Shown: positions 17,440-26,396, counted from the stretch's first letter. The stretch is 64,000 nucleotides of DNA from Roseomonas gilardii (GCF_001941945.1 NZ_CP015583.1:2177501-2241500); one strand, 5' to 3'. Notes: a model not told the origin generated them from the sequence alone. Translations and numbers: made by a program.

Positions 17440-17662
17440 GGCCGGGATCAGCGGGATCGGGGCGGCGCGTCCGCCCCACTTTCCCGAAGGCATGGCCGGA
17501 AGGGTGACGGCGGGGCACCGCTGGCCATGCCAGCCCCGCAACAAGCGCGGGGCGACCGGGAGTGTCCGTGACCGGCGCGCCGCTTTCCGGATGTGGAAAG
17601 CGGCGATGCCGCGGGCACGAATGGCCGCGTTGCGCTGAAACGGCAGGTTTTCAGGGGGTTCG

Positions 17663-17737
17663 TGGTGGGCGCGACAGGGATTGAACCTGTGACCTTCCCC
17701 GTGTCAGGGGGACGCTCTCCCGCTGAGCTACGCGCCC
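17663..17737 (-). tRNA. tRNA-Val (GAC)
   Basis: A 75-nt cloverleaf on the minus strand, with acceptor arm GGGCGCG/CGCGCCC, D-arm TAGCTCAGCGGGAGAGC, anticodon loop with GAC, T-arm AGGTTCAATCCCT, and an encoded CCA end. Confidence 0.96.
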
Positions 17738-17829
17738 GCTCGCGGTGTGGCGCCCCTGTATCGCGGCCCGGTGGGTTTAGCAAGATGCCGCGCGTGACGT
17801 TCCGCATCGCGGCATGTAAGAAAGTCAGG

Positions 17830-18705
17830 ATGGATCTGCCGCCGCCTGAGAATGTCGCGCCGCTGACCGAGCCGCCCTTCATTCTCTCGCGGCCCGGGCA
17901 TCAGGCCATTCCGCTGGTTTTCGCCTCGCCCCATTCCGGGCGGAGCTATCCGGCCGACCTGCTGCGCAGCACGCGGCTGGACCCGCTGACGCTGCGGCGG
18001 TCCGAGGACAGCTTCGTGGACCAGATCTTCGCGGCGGCCCCGGAATTCGGCGCGCCGCTGCTCGCCGCGACCTTTCCCCGCGTCTATTGCGACGCGAATC
18101 GCGAGCCCTGGGAGCTGGACCCCGGGATGTTCGACGAGCCCCTGCCGGAATGGGTGAACACCGCCTCCCCCCGGGTCGGGGCCGGGCTGGGCACCATCGC
18201 CCGCGTCACCGGGACGGGGGAGAATGTCTATGACCGGCGCCTCCGCTTCACCGAGGCGATGGACCGGGTGCAGAACCTGTGGGAGCCCTATCACAGCGCC
18301 CTGGCCTCGCTGATCGAGGAAACGCGGCACCGCTTCGGCTTCTGCCTGCTGATCGACTGCCATTCCATGCCCTCCAGCGTTCCCGCCGCGGGGCGCACGG
18401 ACATGATCCTGGGAGATGCGCATGGCACCGCCTGCTCCCCCCGCGCGACACGGGCGGTGGAGGATGGGCTGCTGTCGCTGGGCTACCGCGTCCGGCGGAA
18501 CGATCCCTATGCCGGCGGCTATGTGACCCGCCATTACGGCCGGCCACGCCAGCATGTGCATGCGCTGCAGATCGAGATCTCGCGCGGCCTGTACATGGAT
18601 GAGCGGCGGATCACGCCCCTGCCCGCCATGGAGACGCTGCGGCAGCGCATGACGACGTTGCTGCAAAGGCTTTCGGAGACGGACTGGAGCTTCCTGGGCC
18701 GCTGA
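17830..18705 (+). CDS. N-formylglutamate amidohydrolase family protein
   Basis: A 291-residue cytosolic zinc hydrolase of the FGase family, which releases formate and glutamate from N-formylglutamate at the end of one histidine degradation route, or acts on related N-acyl amino acids. Family motifs are VFASPHSGRSYP (near residue 35), CDANREPWELD and LIDCHSMP, holding the likely metal ligands. I chose the ATG at 17830, just before MDLPPPENV; an in-frame ATG at 17785 would add 15 residues. No hut genes are adjacent, so the physiological substrate is open. Confidence 0.85.
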   Translation: MDLPPPENVAPLTEPPFILSRPGHQAIPLVFASPHSGRSYPADLLRSTRLDPLTLRRSEDSFVDQIFAAAPEFGAPLLAATFPRVYCDANREPWELDPGMFDEPLPEWVNTASPRVGAGLGTIARVTGTGENVYDRRLRFTEAMDRVQNLWEPYHSALASLIEETRHRFGFCLLIDCHSMPSSVPAAGRTDMILGDAHGTACSPRATRAVEDGLLSLGYRVRRNDPYAGGYVTRHYGRPRQHVHALQIEISRGLYMDERRITPLPAMETLRQRMTTLLQRLSETDWSFLGR

Positions 18706-18741
18706 TCCCCGGCCCGGACGGATCGTCGCCAGACAGCGGAC

Positions 18742-18831
18742 AAAAAGAAAGGCGGTGCCCGAAAGCACCGCCGAGTTTAGGGAGGAAACGTCCAAGAAAG
18801 GCAAACAACCCGGGATCACCGTGTTGCTGCA
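18742..18831 (-). ncRNA. Candidate small RNA with intrinsic terminator and CCUCCC loop
   Basis: On the minus strand a promoter-like pair TTGCGA (18866-18861) and TAGCTT (18843-18838), spaced 17 nt, would start a transcript near 18831. About 90 nt later the hairpin GGCGGTGC-TTTCGG-GCACCGCC (18772-18751) is followed by TTTCTTTTT, a strong intrinsic terminator. No gene on this strand feeds it. A CCTCCC motif (18785-18780) sits between, the kind of anti-Shine-Dalgarno sequence seen in several alphaproteobacterial small RNAs. No coding potential is evident. Confidence 0.5.
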
Positions 18832-18998
18832 AGACCGAAGCTAGCCGCCCAAATCCCTGTTCGCAAGCATTTTTGCGCGCCGCAGCATGAAGTTTGGTCA
18901 AGGCAGCCTCCCGTGCCGCACAAGGCAGGGCCGTTGACCTATTTCGCCTGTCCGGAGGAGCCCGGGCATGCTGGCACGGGCCTCGCTTTTGGATGGTC

Positions 18999-19838
18999 AT
19001 GCTCCGCTGCCTGATCCTCCTCCTGATCCTTCTCGCCAGCATGGCGGGAGCCAGGGCCCAGAATCCCGCCCCATCCCCTTCCACCCTCTGCCGGGCCGCG
19101 ATCGCCACGGCGGAGCGGGAATACGGCCTGCCGGCAGGGCTCCTGGCCGCCATCGGGCGGGTGGAATCGGGGCGGCGGGACCCGGAGACCGGCGAGCGCG
19201 GTCCCTGGCCCTGGACGATGAATGCGGAGGGGCGCGGCAAGTTCTTCCGCACCAGGGCGGAAGCGATTGCCGAGGTGCGGCAGCTTCGGGCCGACGGCAT
19301 GCGGCTGATCGATGTGGGCTGCATGCAGATCAACCTGCATCACCACCCCAATGCCTTCGCCAGCCTGGAGGAAGCCTTCGATCCGCTGGCCAATGCCCGC
19401 TATGCCGCGCGGTTCCTGAAGGACCTGAATGCGACGCGGGGCGACTGGATGCGCTCGGCGGCGAACTACCACAGCAACACGCCGGAACGGGCCGCTGCCT
19501 ACCTCGCCGCGGTGGAGGCGCAGTTGCCGGAGGCGCGGCGCGAGGCCGGGCTGGCCCCAGGGTGGAATCCGGGCTGGAATCCGGCTGGGCAGACGCCCGG
19601 TGGCGCGGCGGCGCGCCTCACGATGGGTCAGCCGGTGGGGCGCGGCCTGCCCTTCGGCGGCGCGCCCTATGCCGGGGCGCCGGCGGTGGTGAACCGCATG
19701 CCCGTCGCGGGGTCGGCGCTGGGCACCACGGCGGGCGGGGTGGCGGCAGGCGGGGCCTCCGGGGGCCGGGGGCTGGCGGCCTATCGCGCCATCCCGATCC
19801 CGCTGGCCTCCCGCATGCCGGCCCCGGGGCGGGGCTGA
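18999..19838 (+). CDS. Secreted lytic transglycosylase (SLT fold)
   Basis: A 279-residue protein with a Sec signal peptide (a hydrophobic run of Leu/Ile, then ARAQ) and a soluble lytic transglycosylase domain: AIGRVESGRRDP holds the catalytic Glu, with VGCMQINLHHHP and the helix around YAARFLKDL. A Gly/Ala/Pro-rich C-terminal tail of about 90 residues (GWNPGWNP and onward) looks unstructured. It cleaves peptidoglycan glycan strands in the periplasm. The start is ATG 18999 or 18993. It ends in a 16-bp perfect hairpin shared with the convergent dehydrogenase gene. Confidence 0.83.
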   Translation: MLRCLILLLILLASMAGARAQNPAPSPSTLCRAAIATAEREYGLPAGLLAAIGRVESGRRDPETGERGPWPWTMNAEGRGKFFRTRAEAIAEVRQLRADGMRLIDVGCMQINLHHHPNAFASLEEAFDPLANARYAARFLKDLNATRGDWMRSAANYHSNTPERAAAYLAAVEAQLPEARREAGLAPGWNPGWNPAGQTPGGAAARLTMGQPVGRGLPFGGAPYAGAPAVVNRMPVAGSALGTTAGGVAAGGASGGRGLAAYRAIPIPLASRMPAPGRG

Positions 19839-19855
19839 ACCCGCCCCGGGGCCGG
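19818..19855. terminator. Bidirectional terminator hairpin, 16-bp perfect stem
   Basis: The arms 19818-19833 and 19840-19855 are perfectly complementary around a 6-nt loop (GCTGAA). The loop contains the stop codon of the transglycosylase gene, and the dehydrogenase stop follows at 19864. There is no T-run, but the position between convergent genes suggests termination both ways. Confidence 0.75.
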
Positions 19856-19863
19856 GACGGGTG

Positions 19864-20829
19864 TCAGACCACGAGGTCGAGCGGCGCCACCGGCTCGCCA
19901 TGCTCGACGCTGGCGATGTTGCGGTACATGCGGCTGACCGTGGCGGCGAAGTTGTCGCGGGCGGCGGCGCCGATATGCGGCGTGACGATCACGTTCTCCA
20001 TGTGAAGCAGCGGATGGTCCGCCGCCACCGGCTCGGTCTCGAAGACATCGACGCCCGCGGCCTGGATCTCGCCGGCGCGCAGGGCCTCGACCAGATCGGA
20101 TTCCACCACCACGCCGCCACGGGCGACGTTGACCAGCACGGCGGTCTTCTTCATCGCCCGGAACTGCGGCGCGGCGAAGAGGCCGCGCGTCTGCGGCGTC
20201 AGCGCGCAATGCAGCGAGATGATGTCGGATTCCGCGAGCAGCGTCTCGAAGGGCACGTGCTCGACGCCGAGCTCCGCTTCCTCCGCCGGATCGAGCCGGT
20301 TCGGCTTGCTGTAGAGGACGCGGCAGGAGAAGCCGCGCAGGATCCGCGCCAGGCTCTTGCCGATATAGCCCAGTCCGACGATGCCCACGGTCTTGCCGCT
20401 GAGCATGAAGCAGTGCTGCCCGACCGCGCCCTTGAGCCACTCGCCGCGTTCCAGCCCCTTGTGCCCCGGCAGGATGCCGCGCGCCGTGGCCATCATCATC
20501 GCCAGCGCCGTCTCGGCCACGGGCACCGCGTTGCTGCCGGTGGTGCGCATGATGCGGATGCCGAGCTCGCGCGCCGTGTCGAGGTCGAAGTTGTCGATGC
20601 CGACGCCCCACTTGTGGACGCCCTTGAGCTGCTTCGCGCCGCGCATCATCGCGCCGGTCACCGGCACGTCGCCGGAGATGGCGTAGTCGGCCTCGGCGAT
20701 CGCGGCGGCCTGGGTGGCCTCGTCGCGCGCGGTGGTGGTGAAGATCGAGAAGCCGGGCGGCAGGAGCTCGTTCAGCGCCTCCATGCGCTGGGGGCTCAGA
20801 GGGTCGAGGAACACGATTCGGGCGACCAT
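19864..20829 (-). CDS. D-isomer-specific 2-hydroxyacid dehydrogenase (PGDH-like)
   Basis: A 321-residue NAD(P)-dependent dehydrogenase acting on a D-2-hydroxyacid, such as 3-phosphoglycerate, glyoxylate/hydroxypyruvate or a sugar acid. The Rossmann motif is GIVGLGYIGKSLA (near residue 145). The catalytic trio is the Arg of NVARGGVV, the Glu of GVDVFETEP and the His of TPHIGAA. It lacks the C-terminal ACT domain of long SerA. The ATG at 20829 has AGGAG upstream; upstream in-frame ATGs are less likely. It has no operon partner. Confidence 0.85.
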   Translation of the reverse strand: MVARIVFLDPLSPQRMEALNELLPPGFSIFTTTARDEATQAAAIAEADYAISGDVPVTGAMMRGAKQLKGVHKWGVGIDNFDLDTARELGIRIMRTTGSNAVPVAETALAMMMATARGILPGHKGLERGEWLKGAVGQHCFMLSGKTVGIVGLGYIGKSLARILRGFSCRVLYSKPNRLDPAEEAELGVEHVPFETLLAESDIISLHCALTPQTRGLFAAPQFRAMKKTAVLVNVARGGVVVESDLVEALRAGEIQAAGVDVFETEPVAADHPLLHMENVIVTPHIGAAARDNFAATVSRMYRNIASVEHGEPVAPLDLVV

Positions 20830-20914
20830 CGGCAAGGCTCCTGCTCGGGCGGGGAAGCGGTCATTATGCGTCACATCGCCATGGCCGCCAGGGCTCCGCC
20901 GCGCTTCTGACGCC

Positions 20915-21595
20915 TCAGCCCCGCCCGGCCCCGTGCAGCGCCCGCACCATTTCCACCGCGAAGCGCGCGATGTTGCGGCGGAGTTCCTCTTCCTCCTTCG
21001 GCTTCGGCTCCGTGATCAGGTGCAGCTTCAGCATGCGCCCGGCCACGCCGCTCATGCACAGCGTCTGCTCCTGTGGCTTCTTGCCCGCCTGGAGGTCGAA
21101 GGCCTCGCAGGAGATCACCGGCGTGCCGCCTCTCACGCCCAGATCGGCGTGGCGCTGGGCCAGCAGGCGGACGCCGCCCTCCCCGCGCTGCAACTCGGCG
21201 CGCAGGTAGGAAGCCTCGCTGGCCAGTTCCGACACCAGCGCGGGGGAGAAGGGGCCATCCGGCACCGTCTCCGTAGGCTTGCCGTAGAGATAGACGGTGG
21301 CGCGGCCGGAAGGCCCGGCATAGCGGGCGACCAGCCCTTCCACCCCCTCGGGGCTGGGAGAGGGCTGTTCCACCTCCCTGCGGCGGAAGCCGCCCGCCTC
21401 GGCCGGGAGCGCGTTCCAGAGCGCGGCCAGCGAAGGCTTGCCTGGCTTGGCCGTGGGGGGTGGGACGTCCGGAACCCCGGCCGGCGCGGCATCGCCGGGG
21501 ATGGCTGCGGGGGCATCCGGTGCCGGTGCCGCCAGGACCGAAGCCGGGACGGACAGGCAGAGAACCCCTGTCAGCACCCGCGACCAGCCAAGCAT
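20915..21595 (-). CDS. Secreted protein of unknown function
   Basis: A 226-residue protein with a clear signal peptide (LTGVLCLSVPASVLAAPA), a Pro/Ala-rich linker to about residue 60, then a conserved-looking globular part (VARYAGPSGRATVYLYG, later KKPQEQTLCMSGVAGRMLKL). Two cysteines (ISCEAF and TLCMSG) could form a disulfide. The start at 21595 was chosen for its ACGGAGG site. No family is recognised; it is probably periplasmic. It lies alone on its strand between the dehydrogenase and the DJ-1-like gene. Confidence 0.7.
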   Translation of the reverse strand: MLGWSRVLTGVLCLSVPASVLAAPAPDAPAAIPGDAAPAGVPDVPPPTAKPGKPSLAALWNALPAEAGGFRRREVEQPSPSPEGVEGLVARYAGPSGRATVYLYGKPTETVPDGPFSPALVSELASEASYLRAELQRGEGGVRLLAQRHADLGVRGGTPVISCEAFDLQAGKKPQEQTLCMSGVAGRMLKLHLITEPKPKEEEELRRNIARFAVEMVRALHGAGRG

Positions 21596-21692
21596 GGAAA
21601 CCTCCGTCACCCGTTTCATCGGGCGCGGAGGTCGCATGCGGGTCCGGCGAGGACAACCGGTTCCAGGGTGTCGTGCTGTAACAGGCCGGGCG

Positions 21693-22253
21693 TCAGGCCG
21701 CCTTGCGGGGTGCCGCCTGTTCCACCGCGCGCACCACGGCTTCGCAGAAGGCCGGCAGGTCCTTGGGATTGCGGGAGGTGACGAAGTTGCCGTCCACCAC
21801 GCAGGTCTCGTCCACCCATTCCGCCCCGGCGTTGCGGAGGTCGGTCTTCAGCGAGGGATAGGAGGTCATCTTCCGCCCCTTCACGGCCCCCGCCTCCACC
21901 AGCGTCCAGGGGCCGTGGCAGATCGCCGCGACGGGCTTGCCGGCCTGGACGAAGCCCTTCACGAAAGCCACCGCCGCCGCGTCCTGGCGCAGCTTGTCGG
22001 GGTTGGTGGTGCCGCCCGGCAGGACCAGGGCATCGAATCCCTCGGGCTTCGCCGCCGAGACCTCCAGATCGACCTTGATCTTCTCGGAGGGCTTCACGTC
22101 CTCGTCCATGGCCTGGATCTCCCCGCCCTTCAGGGACACCACCACGACCTCCGCCCCGGCCTCGCGGAGCGCCTTCATCGGCTCCGTCAGCTCCACCCGC
22201 TCGACGCCATCCGTCGCCAGAATGGCCACCTTGCGGTTCTTCGCATCCGCCAT
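21693..22253 (-). CDS. DJ-1/PfpI family protein (class I glutamine amidotransferase-like)
   Basis: A 186-residue cytosolic protein of the DJ-1/PfpI fold. The nucleophile elbow AAICHGPW holds Cys112 and an adjacent His, as in PfpI-type stress proteins, glyoxalase-like enzymes and general stress protein 18. The early segment KVAILATDGVERVELTEP and the LVLPGG loop are also typical. The start ATG is at 22253. The exact activity (peptidase, deglycase or chaperone-like) cannot be read from the sequence. It precedes the DUF4139 gene in the opposite sense of transcription order, with no obvious operon. Confidence 0.87.
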   Translation of the reverse strand: MADAKNRKVAILATDGVERVELTEPMKALREAGAEVVVVSLKGGEIQAMDEDVKPSEKIKVDLEVSAAKPEGFDALVLPGGTTNPDKLRQDAAAVAFVKGFVQAGKPVAAICHGPWTLVEAGAVKGRKMTSYPSLKTDLRNAGAEWVDETCVVDGNFVTSRNPKDLPAFCEAVVRAVEQAAPRKAA

Positions 22254-22362
22254 GGGAATACTCCTCGTCATTCCGTGGAACCGGAGGCGGGGGCAACCCG
22301 GCCCCAGCCTCCGCCTGCCCGGAAAAACGAGTGGCGGGGCCAAGGGTTGTGCCCCCCCGGCC

Positions 22363-24405
22363 TCAGCCGGTGCGGGCGCGCAGGACCTGGACGCCTTTCT
22401 GCCAAGCGGCCCAGGCGGCATCGGCGGCCTGCCCGGCGCGCTCGGCCTCCTGCGAGGCACGGTTCAACTGGGCGCGCGCCTGTTCCCGGGCCTGGCCACT
22501 GCGGTCCTCCGCCGCCGCGCGGGCGCGGGCCAAGCTGGCCTCGGCAAGCCCGGCCTCCCGTGCCGCCGCCTGGAACACGCCCAGCAGGCGGCGCTGCTCC
22601 GCCAGGGCATCCACCAGCCCGGCGAGGTCCGCGCGGCCGGCCGCGCCCTCGGGCAGGTCGGCCAGGATCTCGCGCAGGCGTTCCAGCGAACCCGGTCCGT
22701 TCAGCGGCCCGCCCGGCAGGCGCGACAGGTCGGCGTTCAGATCCAGGCTGCGCCAGGGCAGCAGCGCCGGGTCGCCGAGACCGGGGTCCCAGAGCGGGAT
22801 GGGCTGGTGCGCGGGCTGGCGGAAGGCGAGGCGCAGGGTGGTCGCGCTTCCGTCCAGCACCGCCTCGTGGCGCAGGCTGTCGCCGCCCACCGAGACGGCC
22901 TCGAAGACCGGCTCCATCTCCGGCCGCCGCCTCAGGTCGATCAGCATCCGGCCCTTCGCGCCATGCGGGTCGATGGCGAAGGCCACCTCCTCGATCCGGT
23001 CGAAGTCGCGGATCACCCGGTTGCGCTCGAAGCGGATGCCGGTGGAACGCTCGGTCCGGCTGGTGCGGCTGGAAAGCTGCACGTCGCGGTCGCGCCCGAA
23101 GGCGATGACCCGGCTTTCCCCGGGCGGCAGGGTGGCGAGCTGGGCGTCGCCGAGGAAGCTGCCCGCCTCGGCACCTGTTGCACCATAGACCGTGGCCAGT
23201 CCGGCCGGCAGGGTGCGGCCGGTGTCGTTGCGCAGGCGCAGTGCCGCCAGCGGGAAGCGGGCCTCGGCGTCCTGCACCCACCAGACCCGTTCCGCCGGCA
23301 CTCCCGCATCCAGGAAGGGGATGTTCGCCGTCTCGCCGCCGCGCAGGCTGAGCGGCTCCGGCAGGGTGAAGGCGATCCGGCCCGGGGCGAGTTCCGCCGT
23401 GGCCTCCGCCGCGGGCGGGGCCATGGGGGCGGCCTCGGCGGCATCGGCCCGCATGCGATAGGCCGGGTGCGCCGCCATGGCGCCGACCGGCGACGGCGGC
23501 GGTGCGGGCGGCGCCGGCCGGGCGCCGGTATCGGGGTCCACCAGCACCGGCGCGGCATGCGCCACGGGGATCTCCGGCCGGTCCAGCAGGATGGGGCCAT
23601 AGAGGTTCTGGCGGTAGGAGGCGGCCTCCCCCGAGAGCAGGGTCAGCCGCACCCCCTCCCAGTCGGCGCCGGAATGGTTCTCCACCACCGCCCAGCCCTG
23701 CAGGCGCGCCGTCGCGGCATCGCCGGCGGTTCCCGTGGCGGGGGCCTCGATGCGCCAGGAGGGCTTCCAGAGCGGCGCCCCGGCGACATAGCGCAGCGTC
23801 ACGTCCCGCGCCCGGTCGGCCTGGAGCGCGATCTCGACCTGCCGCTCCTGGCCCATCCCCGCAGCGGCCAGGGCTTCGGTGGCGCGGCGGATGCGGGCGG
23901 CCAGGGCGGCGTCGCGCAACGTGACCTCCACCCCCTCCCCGACCGTGACGCCGGCGATGCCCTTCTCCGTCACCAGGGAGACATGCAGGCCTCGCTCGTC
24001 CTCGCTGGCCCCGGCGAGGCGCCCGGAGAGCTCGCCCACCGTCACCTCCTGGCCGCGCAGGGCGTTCAGAAGCGCCGCGCGGCCGGCGAAATCCTCGGGC
24101 CGCAGGGGCAGGCCCCGCAGCGCCTCCTCCGCCATGTCGCGCGCGGGCAGGCGGATGCCCATGACGCGCCCGGCGGGGTCGGAGACGGTGAGGCTCTTGA
24201 GCAGGTCATCGACGGAGTCGAGCGGGACGCGGAAGGAGACCCCCTCCCCGGCTTCCAGCCGCCCGGTGCGCTCGTATTGCGCGATCCCGGCGGAGGAGAG
24301 GGTCACGCCGCGGACCGGCAGTTCCGCCGCCTCCACGCGCCCCGGGCCGGCCGCCGCCAGGGCCAGCAGCGAGCAGGACAGGAGCAGCGGCAGTTTCCGT
24401 GGCAT
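22363..24405 (-). CDS. Large secreted DUF4139 protein
   Basis: A 680-residue protein with a Sec signal peptide (MPRKLPLLLSCSLLALAAAG, cleavage near EAAE). The body matches the DUF4139 pattern: an N-terminal DDLLKSLTVSDP region, the mid-segment DVTLRYVAGAPLWKPSWRI, a low-complexity Pro/Ala linker (about residues 300-345), then a beta-rich part containing NRVIRDFDRIEEVAFAI. The last 90 or so residues are Ala/Arg/Glu-rich and probably coiled coil. The function of the family is unknown. The start at 24405 begins the signal peptide. Confidence 0.82.
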   Translation of the reverse strand: MPRKLPLLLSCSLLALAAAGPGRVEAAELPVRGVTLSSAGIAQYERTGRLEAGEGVSFRVPLDSVDDLLKSLTVSDPAGRVMGIRLPARDMAEEALRGLPLRPEDFAGRAALLNALRGQEVTVGELSGRLAGASEDERGLHVSLVTEKGIAGVTVGEGVEVTLRDAALAARIRRATEALAAAGMGQERQVEIALQADRARDVTLRYVAGAPLWKPSWRIEAPATGTAGDAATARLQGWAVVENHSGADWEGVRLTLLSGEAASYRQNLYGPILLDRPEIPVAHAAPVLVDPDTGARPAPPAPPPSPVGAMAAHPAYRMRADAAEAAPMAPPAAEATAELAPGRIAFTLPEPLSLRGGETANIPFLDAGVPAERVWWVQDAEARFPLAALRLRNDTGRTLPAGLATVYGATGAEAGSFLGDAQLATLPPGESRVIAFGRDRDVQLSSRTSRTERSTGIRFERNRVIRDFDRIEEVAFAIDPHGAKGRMLIDLRRRPEMEPVFEAVSVGGDSLRHEAVLDGSATTLRLAFRQPAHQPIPLWDPGLGDPALLPWRSLDLNADLSRLPGGPLNGPGSLERLREILADLPEGAAGRADLAGLVDALAEQRRLLGVFQAAAREAGLAEASLARARAAAEDRSGQAREQARAQLNRASQEAERAGQAADAAWAAWQKGVQVLRARTG

Positions 24406-24500
24406 GGGCGGCCTCCTCGGGCGTGCGTTTCGGGGAGGCTTAGACTCCATCCGCCGGGCCGGACAGACTTGAAGAATGGCGGCGCGCCGCCAGCCACGCC

Positions 24501-24743
24501 TCAGAGATGCGGGCCGGCGCGCGATGGCAGGTGCAGCAGGCGCGCCGCCAGATCCGCGAAGCGCGAATCGTGCGCCGAGGCTTCCTTCAGGCGGGCCAGC
24601 AGCAGGCTGCGGAAGGCCGGCTCGAAGCGGGCCGAAACCTCGGTCAGCCGCGCCCGCATGAAGCGGGCGCGCAGCATCGCCTGGTCTTCCAGCAGCCGGG
24701 ACCGGGCGGCGGCGGCCGGCGCGAGTTTCGCTGGGCTCCTCAT
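24501..24743 (-). CDS. Small hypothetical protein
   Basis: An 80-residue, helical, Arg/Ala/Leu-rich protein that I do not recognise. The ATG at 24743 has AGGAAA about 5 nt upstream. It lies between the DUF4139 gene and the MFS gene on the same strand, 55 nt after the MFS stop, so it could be the last gene of the MFS transcript. The coding claim rests only on the ribosome site, position and composition. Confidence 0.45.
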   Translation of the reverse strand: MRSPAKLAPAAAARSRLLEDQAMLRARFMRARLTEVSARFEPAFRSLLLARLKEASAHDSRFADLAARLLHLPSRAGPHL

Positions 24744-24798
24744 GACGCTTTCCTGCCGGGCGGCGCGGCCGGGGGCAAGGGGGGCAGCCCCCCGCCGC

Positions 24799-26034
24799 TC
24801 AGGGTGCCACCGCGGCCGGGCGCCGGCCGAGCCTCCAGCCGAGCAGCGCCGCCGCCAGCAGAAGCAGGGCCGCGATCAGGAAGGACAGGCCCGGCCAGGG
24901 CAGCGCCGAGTCCTTCTCCACCGTGGCGGCGTAGATGCCCCCGAAGAAGAGTGGGGCCACGATCCCGGCGATGCTGACCACGCTCATCACCGCGCCCTGG
25001 AGCTGTCCCTGCTGCGACTCCGAGACCTGCCGGGTCATCAGCGATTGCAGGGTCGGCATGGCCAGGGCCCAGAAGGCGTTGGGCAGGAGCGTCAGGGTGA
25101 AGAGCGTGCCCGTCGGCGCCAGGCCCATGGCCGCCACGCCCAGCGTGCCGCAGAACAGGCCGATCACCATGGTCCGGTGGTCGCCGAGGCGGCGGACCAC
25201 CGGACCCACCACCAGCCCCTGCACCACCATGTCCAGCGCGCCGACCGCCGCCAGCAGCAGACCGACCTGCCAGGGGCCCCAGCCGTAGCGCTCCCCGGCA
25301 TAGAGCACGAAGACCGCCAGGAAGACGGTGTGCCCGAAATGCAGGAGGAAGGTGACGCAGGCGAGGCCGGTGAGCTCCGCCTTCGAGCGCAGGAGGCGCA
25401 GCGCCCCGAAGGGGTTGGCGCGGCGCCAGGAGAAGGCCATCCGGCGTTCCGGCGGCAGGGATTCCGGCAGGACCAGCAGGCCGTAGAGGAAGGCCACGCC
25501 GCTCAGGCCGCCCGCGACCCAGAAGGGCATGCGCGGCGAGATGTCGCCCAGCACCCCGCCCAGCAGCGGCCCGGCGACGAAGCCGGCGCTGAAGGCGCTG
25601 CCGATCAGGCCATAGGCGCGTGCCCGCCCCTCCGGCGCGGTGACGTCGGCCATGTAGGCATAGACGGTGGTGAAGCTGGCCGAGGTGACGCCCGCGATGA
25701 GCCGCCCGAGGGCCAGCCACCAGAGGCTGGGCGCCAGGGCCATCAGCACGTAGTCCGCCGCCAGCCCGGCCGCCGAGACCAGGATGGTGGGTCGCCGCCC
25801 GTAGCGGTCGGAGAGCGAGCCGATCAGCGGCGAAGCGAGGAACTGCATCCCCGCCCAGAGCGTGACGAAGAGGCCGTTGACGATCCCGGCCCTGGCATTG
25901 GAGCCGGAGAATTCCTCGATCAGCAGCGGCAGGACGGGAATGACGATGCCCATCGCCATGATGTCGAGCATGGCGGTGACGAGGATGAAGCCGGTCGCGG
26001 CCTTCCGGCGCCCGGCGGTGAGTGTGGCCTGCAT
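24799..26034 (-). CDS. MFS transporter, TetA/TCR-like drug:H+ antiporter group
   Basis: A 411-residue inner-membrane protein with about 12 hydrophobic helices. The MFS motif A between helices 2 and 3 is intact (GSLSDRYGRRP), and the helix 5 region FVAGPLLGGVLGDIS fits motif C of proton-linked exporters. It most resembles the class of tetracycline-type exporters and housekeeping MFS proteins close to them. Nothing in the locus (no TetR gene adjacent) shows that it confers resistance. The ATG is at 26034. Confidence 0.85.
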   Translation of the reverse strand: MQATLTAGRRKAATGFILVTAMLDIMAMGIVIPVLPLLIEEFSGSNARAGIVNGLFVTLWAGMQFLASPLIGSLSDRYGRRPTILVSAAGLAADYVLMALAPSLWWLALGRLIAGVTSASFTTVYAYMADVTAPEGRARAYGLIGSAFSAGFVAGPLLGGVLGDISPRMPFWVAGGLSGVAFLYGLLVLPESLPPERRMAFSWRRANPFGALRLLRSKAELTGLACVTFLLHFGHTVFLAVFVLYAGERYGWGPWQVGLLLAAVGALDMVVQGLVVGPVVRRLGDHRTMVIGLFCGTLGVAAMGLAPTGTLFTLTLLPNAFWALAMPTLQSLMTRQVSESQQGQLQGAVMSVVSIAGIVAPLFFGGIYAATVEKDSALPWPGLSFLIAALLLLAAALLGWRLGRRPAAVAP

Positions 26035-26396
26035 GGCATGTCCTGTATGGCCGCCGGCGCATGGCGGCGCGGGCGACGACCCTGGCGGGAAAGGTCGGAG
26101 CCGGCCGGCCCGGGCCGGATTCGGCGCGGGCGGGACCGGCGGGGACTGGTCAGGCGGAGGACCTGATCCGGCGGAAAGGATTCATCGGGGATGACCGGGA
26201 AGGGATCATGCGGGGCGGCGATGCCGTGATCGGCATGGCCGGGGGAGCTGCCGAAGCGCTCCGATCAGCGGGTTTCCGCGATCTCCGACATGAACCGTTC
26301 CTCCTGAGGCCGCGGCGGGACCGTCGCGGCGGGACGATGCCTAGGACGGCGTGGGAAGGCCTGTCAACGGAAAGATCGGTGGCAGCCCGTCGTGGG
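26035..26396. other. Intergenic region upstream of the MFS gene with a possible mini-ORF
   Basis: About 360 bp with no full gene. On the minus strand an AGGAGG site precedes an eight-codon open frame (MSEIAETR, 26291-26265), about 230 nt before the MFS start. It could be a leader peptide or the relic of a lost gene. Otherwise I see nothing definite. Confidence 0.4.

Noticed and set aside
18706-18998. An upstream N-terminal extension of the transglycosylase starting at 18894
   Set aside because: Starting at 18894 would place 35 residues before the signal peptide; ATG 18993/18999 begins the hydrophobic signal directly.
24799-26034. Tetracycline resistance gene
   Set aside because: It is a TetA-like MFS protein, but the motifs fit many exporters and no tetR-type gene or mobile element is adjacent.
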